Of a stretch of DNA of 12,042 bases, positions 6,611 to 12,042 are shown one piece after another. The notes beneath the pieces were generated by a model. The model was not told the origin of the DNA. It worked only from the letters and a program-made list of their open reading frames with translations, and made no database searches. This DNA is from Bacteroidales bacterium. Its GTDB lineage: Bacteria; Bacteroidota; Bacteroidia; Bacteroidales; UBA10428. Numbering within the stretch: position 1 is the stretch's first letter; each line of letters begins with the position of its first letter. The stretch covers positions 1 through 12,042 of the forward strand of contig JAFGQQ010000520.1 in the NCBI GenBank assembly GCA_016935595.1. The letters run 5' to 3'. The translations under genes and the position numbers were made by a program.

Positions 6611-6643
6611 GACCCTAAGGGTTTCAAAAACCCTTAGGGTCTT
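6609..6643. repeat. Perfect 16-bp hairpin with 3-base loop
   Basis: Arms aagaccctaagggttt (6609-6624) and aaacccttagggtctt (6628-6643) are exact reverse complements with loop caa. The left arm starts in the second base of the stop codon of the small ORF. The stem would form a strong RNA hairpin and could end or protect the transcript, but no T-run follows, so it is not a typical intrinsic terminator. CCCTAAGGG / CCCTTAGGG hairpins are, to my recollection, frequent intergenic repeats in Bacteroidota. Confidence 0.75.
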
Positions 6644-6746
6644 GCAATAATACAGGCAGGGAAGTTTATCCGTTTTGATTCTCTGTGACCGCGATTTGAG
6701 ACTAAATTAACAAAAAGATAAACGGGAAAAATAATTAAATAAAAAA

Positions 6747-6809
6747 CCTCACCCCAAATCCAACCAGCGGGAAGGATTCCTTTCTTGAAAAAGAAAGATA
6801 GGGATGAGG
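6747..6809. repeat. Composite inverted repeat (CCTCACCCC ... GGGATGAGG)
   Basis: Outer arms cctcacccc (6747-6755) and gggatgagg (6801-6809) pair at 8 of 9 positions, with G-T wobble at the ninth. An inner stem ctttctt (6780-6786) / aagaaag (6791-6797) closes on a GAAA loop. It looks like a decayed copy of the CCTCACCCC...GGGTGAGG repeats I recall from Bacteroidota intergenic DNA. It lies just upstream of the lipoprotein gene at 6841, so it would be in its leader if transcribed. A small palindrome (taagtt-aaa-aactta) follows at 6811-6825. The stretch 6644-6746 shows nothing recognisable. Confidence 0.55.
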
Positions 6810-6840
6810 CTAAGTTAAAAACTTAAAAATTTAAACGTAT

Positions 6841-7878
6841 ATGAAAAAGAAATGTTTTAAACTAATAGGTATTTTTGCTTTGTTAGCAATTGTACTTACA
6901 TTTGTTATTAATTCTTGCTCCAAGGATGATACACATGAATTTAATGATGGTGCGGTGAAATCTGAAATTTTACGTTTTGAGAGCATAGAAGAATACAATA
7001 ATACTATGAATAAAGTTCTTTTATTTAATTATGATCAACTAAAAGCTTGGGAAAAATCAAAAGGATTTAAGTCTTTTGGCAGGACTTGTGATGAGTTATA
7101 TAGCAACATTAATCCTGAAAATTTTAAAAGTGTAGAAGAGGTTAAAACGTTTGTTGCATCAAATAATGAATATTTACAATTAATTGAAGATGTAGGTGGA
7201 GAATTAACCCTTGAAACTATACTTTATAAAAGTCCGAACAGATACTTCATAAACAAGGATAAAATGTTTCAAATTAATGAAACTGTATATAAAATATTTG
7301 ATAAGGGTATTGCATCAACAAAAATTGATAAAATTAACAAACTAAGAACCATTGATGAAAATAGCCTATTATCTTACAACAATGACCCTGATATTCGCTT
7401 AATGAATGTAAACGGAGGAAGCAGTTCAACTAGGTTAAAAGATGCTGCCTATAATTGTGGAACAAATGACGATGATTATGAAAGCAGTGGAAATGATCGG
7501 ACACATATGTGGATTGAGTGTTATGAAATGGATATTTGGGATGAGCCGAACCAAATAATTGCAGGTACTACAGTATCTACTTATTTTTTAATAAGACCTT
7601 ATAAAAGGATCCTTGGTATTTGGTATTGGTGTAAAAGAACAATTAGCGCAGATATTAAAACCCGTTTGGATTATTACGTTTTTGGTAATTGGTATAATGA
7701 TTTATGCACATACCATGAAAATGGTAAAAAGGATTCAAAACTTGAAGGTTTAATAACTTTTTGGGCATCTACTTTTTATTGGGTTGATACTTATGTTCAT
7801 TTCGGAGGTTATGATTGTTGGGCAGATACACCTTCATCACCCTTAGTAAACCTTGAGTGTAATAAAAGTCTATTTTAA
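6841..7878 (+). CDS. Surface lipoprotein of unknown function, cysteine-containing C-terminal domain
   Basis: A 345-residue predicted lipoprotein. Residues 1-25 are the signal; the lipobox is VINSC with C26 lipidated. The following SKDD resembles the acidic lipoprotein export signal that sends Bacteroidota lipoproteins to the cell surface. Residues about 40-150 (FESIEEY, WEKSKGFKSF, ESVEE-like repeats, RYFINKDKMFQIN) recall the N-terminal region of DUF4848-type Bacteroidales lipoproteins; this is a tentative likeness. Residues about 200-345 form a Trp/Tyr-rich, probably beta-stranded domain with six cysteines (206, 227, 264, 289, 326, 340), able to make three disulfides. The frame and start are clear, although there is no Shine-Dalgarno motif. 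It heads the envelope cluster and is separated from the DUF4249 gene by a hairpin. Role unknown; it could bind a ligand or partner for the receptor downstream. Confidence 0.75.
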   Translation: MKKKCFKLIGIFALLAIVLTFVINSCSKDDTHEFNDGAVKSEILRFESIEEYNNTMNKVLLFNYDQLKAWEKSKGFKSFGRTCDELYSNINPENFKSVEEVKTFVASNNEYLQLIEDVGGELTLETILYKSPNRYFINKDKMFQINETVYKIFDKGIASTKIDKINKLRTIDENSLLSYNNDPDIRLMNVNGGSSSTRLKDAAYNCGTNDDDYESSGNDRTHMWIECYEMDIWDEPNQIIAGTTVSTYFLIRPYKRILGIWYWCKRTISADIKTRLDYYVFGNWYNDLCTYHENGKKDSKLEGLITFWASTFYWVDTYVHFGGYDCWADTPSSPLVNLECNKSLF

Positions 7879-7891
7879 CAAAAAATGGAAA

Positions 7892-7926
7892 AATCAGGTG
7901 AATTTTTTTTTATGATTCACCTGATT
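7892..7926 (+). terminator. 12-bp hairpin between lipoprotein and DUF4249 genes
   Basis: Arms aatcaggtgaat (7892-7903) and attcacctgatt (7915-7926) are exact reverse complements with an 11-base loop made largely of T. It starts 13 bases after the lipoprotein stop. No T-run follows the stem, so it may be a partial terminator or an mRNA-stabilising structure that sets the ratio of the first gene to the rest. Confidence 0.5.
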
Positions 7927-7955
7927 AATATTATATGAATAATAGTTTAATAAAA

Positions 7956-8822
7956 ATGAAATTTTTACCAATTCTTATTTTTAGCATACTTGTACTTTAT
8001 TCGTGCAGGGAACTAGTTCAGGATGAATTTCCGTATTTTTCGCCTGTCCCTACGATAAATAGTATTTTAATCGCAGACAGTACATTAAAAGTTCATGTTT
8101 CATTGGCAGGAAAAATAGATACTAATCAGCTAGTATTCATAGATAATGCAGAGGTTTTACTATATGTTAACGAACAGTTTAAGGATACTTTGACTTATTT
8201 TGATAAGGGAATATATTATTCTTCCACACTCGTTGAACCGCTTAAAACCTACTATTGTGAAGTTAATATCCCCGGATATCAAAAAGTTTCATGCAGCGAT
8301 TATCTGCCCAAACCTGCGATAATTTCAGAAATAGTGCATATTAATCAGGCCGGTAAGGATGAAGAAGGCTTTACATATCCTGCCATCAAATTCACTTTTA
8401 ACAATAATCCATCAGAAAATTTATACTTTGAAGTTGCTATAAAATTGATACGAAATAGATACGAAAAACTTGTTGAGCTTCAGACTATCACTGACCCTGT
8501 AATATTAAACGAAGGGCTTCCCATTGCTGTATTTAGTAATGAGCTTATTTCAGGTGAATCATATTCAATTACTATCAACTACACCACAGGCAGTGCAAGT
8601 TCACAAGGAACTAATTTATACCCTTTAATCCTTGAATTTCGTTCGGTAAGCCACGATTACTATCAATATGTTAAGCAACTATATTTGTATGAAAAAGGAA
8701 GGTATCCTGATAATTTAGCCAGTTCGTTAACCGCCTTTCCTCTCTACTCTAACATTCATGGAGGTTATGGCATATTTGCAGGTTATTCTTCAATACAATC
8801 CGACACAATATATCCATATTAA
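7956..8822 (+). CDS. DUF4249-family lipoprotein, partner of TonB-dependent receptor
   Basis: A 288-residue lipoprotein of the DUF4249 type. The signal peptide MKFLPILIFSILVLYSC ends at C17. After it come the family's usual features: an early 'P.INSILIADSTLKVHVS' strand, a 'NAEVLLYVNEQF' strand, 'GIYYSSTLVEPLKTYYCEVNIPGY', and a C-terminal segment ending 'HGGYGIFAGYSS'. DUF4249 genes are commonly found directly beside TonB-dependent receptor genes, as here, where the receptor starts 18 bases after the stop. This suggests a surface lipoprotein that helps the receptor capture its ligand, by analogy with SusD-like partners; the substrate is not known. An upstream in-frame ATG at 7935 would add seven residues. 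I prefer 7956 because the signal peptide then starts at once and the leader is A-rich. Confidence 0.85.
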   Translation: MKFLPILIFSILVLYSCRELVQDEFPYFSPVPTINSILIADSTLKVHVSLAGKIDTNQLVFIDNAEVLLYVNEQFKDTLTYFDKGIYYSSTLVEPLKTYYCEVNIPGYQKVSCSDYLPKPAIISEIVHINQAGKDEEGFTYPAIKFTFNNNPSENLYFEVAIKLIRNRYEKLVELQTITDPVILNEGLPIAVFSNELISGESYSITINYTTGSASSQGTNLYPLILEFRSVSHDYYQYVKQLYLYEKGRYPDNLASSLTAFPLYSNIHGGYGIFAGYSSIQSDTIYPY

Positions 8823-8840
8823 CTTGTTTATTAAAAATAT

Positions 8841-11276
8841 ATGCGCAAATTTACAGCAACTCTTACAATCACTTTTTTAATTTATGCATCAAATCTTTTT
8901 GCACAACAAAAGGTTCGAATTTCAGGGTTTGTTAAAGACCAATTATCCGGTGAACTGTTAATAGGAGCCAATATTATCGAACCAGGAACCAGGAATGGTA
9001 CTGTTTCGGATTACAATGGCTACTTTAGTATTGTAATAAAAATACCTTCATCTTTGCAAATTTCTTATATCGGATATAAAAACTATTTCATGAATTTCAA
9101 CCATACCGGCGATACTTTAATTAACGTTTTATTAACTCCTGGTAATGAACTGGACGAAGTAGTAATTAAAGCCCAACGGACACCGAAATTCAATGTAGCA
9201 ACCTTAAGCAATAAAGAATTACAGCAAATACCTTCAATCGGTGGAAAACCAGATGTTAGTAAAAGTATACAATTACTTCCTGGCATCTATTCGCAGAATG
9301 AAGGTTCCAGCCTTTTGTTAGTTCGTGGGGGCGACCCGGGTCAAAACCTTTATCTTTTTGATAATGTTCCGGTTATTTATGTAAATCATCTTGGAGGATT
9401 TGCATCTGTTTTTAATTCTGATATAATCAATAATATTGATGTTTATAAGGGTGGATTCCCATCCCGATATGGAGGTAAGCTTTCTTCTGTGGTAGATATT
9501 GTGCAGAAGGAAGGTGATACGTCCGGTTTAAAAGGTTCTTTTGGAATAGGGATTACAGATGCTTCATTTACTGTTGAAGGCCCATTGAGAATGAAAAATA
9601 CAAGTTTTATAATCACAGGGAGAAAAACTATGACTGACCCCTTAATGGCGCTTGTAAGTAAATTATCTGAAGCAAATGATTTTATTATTTCGTATGGTTT
9701 TCATGATATAAACGGAAAATTCTCTTGGAAGCCGAATGAAAAGAATAGCTATAACCTGAATTTTTATCAGGGTGATGATTATTTAAATTATTGGTCAGAT
9801 ACAAAAAATAATAATTCATACGAAAAACATCGGATGGGTAATGTCTGGGGCAATTGGCTGGTTTCAGCACGCTGGAACACTGTATTGTCATCAAGGTTAT
9901 TTATTTCTAACAGTATTTCATATACCCGCTATCGGCTGAAAGAGTATATGAAATATTCAGTATCCGATGGAACGGATACAGCACATTTTAAAAAGAAATA
10001 CCTATCTTCAGTTCAAGACTTATCTTTTCGTTCGGGATGGAAATATAAAGTTCTAAAAGAATGGGCAATAGAATTTGGGTTGCAATCTTCTCTTTTATTG
10101 CATATGCCAAACTATACATACCTGTCGAATCAGGCAGAACAACAACCCACTAAACTAATTAAATCACTCGAATCGGCCATATATTTCGATAATAAAATAA
10201 CATTACTTAGTAACTCCGAAGCAATCCTGGGCATGAGAATAGTAAATTATTCTACACAGGATTATACCGATTTTTCAATAGAGCCACGGGTGAAATTGAA
10301 TATAGCTATAAATTCCAATCAAACATTGAATTTAAGCTATATGAAGGTGACCCAATATTCCCACCTGATATTTACAACCGGAAATATTATGAATAATGAA
10401 GTATGGATACCTGCAAATAAGCAAATTCCTGCAGCATTTTCCGACCAATATACCCTTGGATGGAATGGCAGTTTTGTAAATAATATGTTCACAGCAGAAA
10501 TGAACGTTTACTATAAAAAAATGTTCAGCCTTTCTACCTATAAGGAAGGATATACCAGCTTAATGGGAGATGAGAACTGGCGTTTAAAGATTGAAACTGG
10601 TGGTAAGGGCAATGCAATGGGGGCTGAATTCCTTATCAGGAAAAATTTCGGCAAATGGACCGGATTTACTGATTACTCAATTTCAAATGCTACACGACAG
10701 TTTCCCAACATAAACAAGGGTAAAGAATACTTATTTGATTATGATCGTCTGCATACGATTTCAATGAGTGCAAGCTATAAATTAAATGAAAAGCTTTCAT
10801 TTAATTTAACATGGATTTACCAAACAGGCTTGCCTTATACACCAGCTATTGGAAGGCAATATGTGCCATCTTTGAAGCAAGACGAAAATGGAGATTTCTT
10901 TTATTATGAAGCGCTCATCTATAGTGAACGAAACAGTGAAAGGATGAAGGATTACCATCGCCTTGACCTTGGATTAAGCTATTCAACGCTAACAAAGAAA
11001 ACCAAACGCAAAGCAATATGGAGTTTTTCCATATATAACGTTTATAATAGGCGAAATCCTTATTATTATTATTTTAATACTAACAACAGCGGTGAAATAT
11101 ATAAGCCTGAATTGGGTGACGAATTCAAACCTGTTTCACTTTACCAGGTAAATTTTTTTCCGATTATACCATCAATTTCATACAAATTATTTTTTAATGA
11201 AAATTCTAATAAAAATAAAGGTCAAAAAATATCTATAAAACAAAAATTTAAAAATTGGTTATATCATGAAAACTAG
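8841..11276 (+). CDS. TonB-dependent receptor with carboxypeptidase-regulatory-like domain
   Basis: An 811-residue outer-membrane transporter. Residues 1-21 are a signal peptide (cleavage after LFA, before Q22). Residues about 25-108 are a CarboxypepD_reg-like beta-sandwich (VRISGFVKDQLSGELLIGANI ... GYFSI ... ISYIGYK). A TonB-box-like DEVVI follows at 105-109. The plug covers about 115-250 (SKSIQLLPGI, LLVRGGDPGQNLYLFDNVPV, NIDVYKGGFPSRYGGKLSSVVDI). The remainder is a 22-strand-type barrel with alternating aromatic strands. It would import a bound ligand using energy from TonB-ExbBD. The pairing with a DUF4249 lipoprotein marks a known Bacteroidota gene arrangement whose substrate is unknown. 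The expected barrel end SISYKLFF is followed by a basic tail of about 26 residues, which is unusual. The last 11 bases overlap an ATG of the next frame. Confidence 0.92.
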   Translation: MRKFTATLTITFLIYASNLFAQQKVRISGFVKDQLSGELLIGANIIEPGTRNGTVSDYNGYFSIVIKIPSSLQISYIGYKNYFMNFNHTGDTLINVLLTPGNELDEVVIKAQRTPKFNVATLSNKELQQIPSIGGKPDVSKSIQLLPGIYSQNEGSSLLLVRGGDPGQNLYLFDNVPVIYVNHLGGFASVFNSDIINNIDVYKGGFPSRYGGKLSSVVDIVQKEGDTSGLKGSFGIGITDASFTVEGPLRMKNTSFIITGRKTMTDPLMALVSKLSEANDFIISYGFHDINGKFSWKPNEKNSYNLNFYQGDDYLNYWSDTKNNNSYEKHRMGNVWGNWLVSARWNTVLSSRLFISNSISYTRYRLKEYMKYSVSDGTDTAHFKKKYLSSVQDLSFRSGWKYKVLKEWAIEFGLQSSLLLHMPNYTYLSNQAEQQPTKLIKSLESAIYFDNKITLLSNSEAILGMRIVNYSTQDYTDFSIEPRVKLNIAINSNQTLNLSYMKVTQYSHLIFTTGNIMNNEVWIPANKQIPAAFSDQYTLGWNGSFVNNMFTAEMNVYYKKMFSLSTYKEGYTSLMGDENWRLKIETGGKGNAMGAEFLIRKNFGKWTGFTDYSISNATRQFPNINKGKEYLFDYDRLHTISMSASYKLNEKLSFNLTWIYQTGLPYTPAIGRQYVPSLKQDENGDFFYYEALIYSERNSERMKDYHRLDLGLSYSTLTKKTKRKAIWSFSIYNVYNRRNPYYYYFNTNNSGEIYKPELGDEFKPVSLYQVNFFPIIPSISYKLFFNENSNKNKGQKISIKQKFKNWLYHEN

Positions 11277-11283
11277 AGAACAA

Positions 11284-11865
11284 ATGAAAAAAATAATCTT
11301 TTTTTTGCTATTAAACAGCTTAATAATAATAAATGCTTACACAAAACAATCATATATTAAAAACAGGTGGAACTTTAAAGTTGGTTATTCAAGAATTAAA
11401 ACTGGCACACATATTTCAGGCAATAATACCAAAAAGATAGAGGTTGGTAATTATAGAATTAGTGCAAACTACGGGATTTTAAATTTTTTTGAAGTTGGGG
11501 GATATCTTGGGTATAGCAGGTTTAGGACGTATGAAATAGTATCCCAGTCATCTGAATATAAAGAGATTGAGTATACAAATACTCCGTTTTATGGAATAAA
11601 TGCCAATTTTCATTTACTTCCTTTTTTCATAAGTAAAGATGACTTTAGGTTTGATCTTTATGTAACCGGAAAATTTGGAGGGCATTTTTATTTCACACCT
11701 AACAATTATTATCCTGCTAGAGGGCATATTTCTGACTATGGAATAGGCATTGGGATAGCGTTTTATTTGTGGAAGCATATAGGGATTTTTGCTGAGTATA
11801 ATTATGGAAAGTATGATTATGACAACCAAACTGATTTAAGATACGGTTTGACACTTAAATTTTAG
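11284..11865 (+). CDS. Small outer-membrane beta-barrel protein
   Basis: A 193-residue protein. The signal peptide MKKIIFFLLLNSLIIINAYTKQ is followed by alternating strands typical of 8-stranded OmpA/OmpW-like barrels: WNFKVGYSRIK, NYRISANYGI, FFEVGGYLGYSRF, FYGINANFHLL, FRFDLYVTGKFGGHFYF, YGIGIGIAFYLWKHIGIFAEYNYG, and the last strand LRYGLTLKF ending in Phe, the usual barrel-assembly signal. No catalytic motif is seen, so the function is unknown. It could be an accessory or structural outer-membrane protein made with the receptor. An in-frame ATG at 11266 lies inside the receptor gene (11-base overlap) and would add six residues. The ATG at 11284, eight bases past the receptor stop, gives the more normal signal peptide. 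Either way translation is probably coupled. Confidence 0.8.
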   Translation: MKKIIFFLLLNSLIIINAYTKQSYIKNRWNFKVGYSRIKTGTHISGNNTKKIEVGNYRISANYGILNFFEVGGYLGYSRFRTYEIVSQSSEYKEIEYTNTPFYGINANFHLLPFFISKDDFRFDLYVTGKFGGHFYFTPNNYYPARGHISDYGIGIGIAFYLWKHIGIFAEYNYGKYDYDNQTDLRYGLTLKF

Positions 11866-12030
11866 TCATATTTTTTAAAAATATATCTATATAAATTTAC
11901 TATGTTTCCAATAATCCCATTTTTCAGTTATAGGTTTAATTTTTAAATGATATTTGGCTTAATTGACAAAATTAATGGTAAAATCTTCCAGAAAGCTTAC
12001 TATTGTTGATTTAAAAGTAATTCAAAGGTC

Positions 12031-12042
12031 ATGAATACAAAA
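12031..12042 (+). CDS. Possible start of a gene cut by the window edge
   Basis: ATG AAT ACA AAA opens a frame that runs off the end of the window, with AAAGG a few bases upstream. Only four codons are visible, so no product can be given. The preceding stretch 11866-12030 is AT-rich and shows nothing else I recognise. Confidence 0.2.

Noticed and set aside
9083..9286. Minus-strand open frame inside the receptor gene
   Set aside because: Antisense shadow of a clearly conserved coding region. The same applies to 9685-9894 and to 11614-11829 in the barrel gene.
11869..11885. A/T palindrome after the barrel gene as a terminator
   Set aside because: The stem is entirely A-T and short, so it would be unstable; nothing else supports termination there.

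Overview
The window looks like chromosomal DNA of a member of the Bacteroidota. By eye it is about one third GC. It carries a type IX secretion cargo protein with a C-terminal sorting domain, SusC/FecA-style TonB-dependent receptor genes with a carboxypeptidase-regulatory-like N-terminus, a DUF4249 lipoprotein, a head-GIN/DUF2807 lipoprotein, and lipoproteins of the 'SC-SKDD' type. Nearly all start codons are preceded by A/T-rich sequence rather than a Shine-Dalgarno motif, which is usual in this phylum. The genus cannot be told from the sequence.

Positions 1-5214 hold five minus-strand genes: a DUF2807 lipoprotein, a small type IX secreted protein, a UbiA-type prenyltransferase (probably the menaquinone futalosine-pathway type), a YjbQ-family protein and a phosphoglucomutase/phosphomannomutase. 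The last three follow one another in the order mutase, yjbQ, ubiA and could be co-transcribed, but their spacers are filled with repeats. A CPBP-family membrane protease (5462-6112) is transcribed divergently from the mutase.

Positions 6113-6840 are the odd part. A 77-codon small membrane-protein ORF contains a run of eleven G. It is preceded by a sigma-70-like promoter (TTGATT, 17 bp, TATAAT) and by the only strong Shine-Dalgarno sequence in the window. It ends in a perfect 16-bp hairpin that begins inside its stop codon. A change of one G up or down truncates the protein, so it is a candidate phase-variable gene, and its signals suggest a foreign origin. A second, degenerate intergenic repeat follows.

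Positions 6841-11865 form a plus-strand cell-envelope cluster: a cysteine-containing surface lipoprotein, a hairpin, a DUF4249 lipoprotein, a large TonB-dependent receptor and a small outer-membrane beta-barrel protein whose start region overlaps the receptor stop. The likely job is capture and import of an unknown substrate across the outer membrane, with the DUF4249 lipoprotein as the receptor's partner. The last 177 bases hold no complete gene.

At least six separate inverted or direct repeat structures sit in the short intergenic spaces, so the region is unusually rich in small non-coding repeats.
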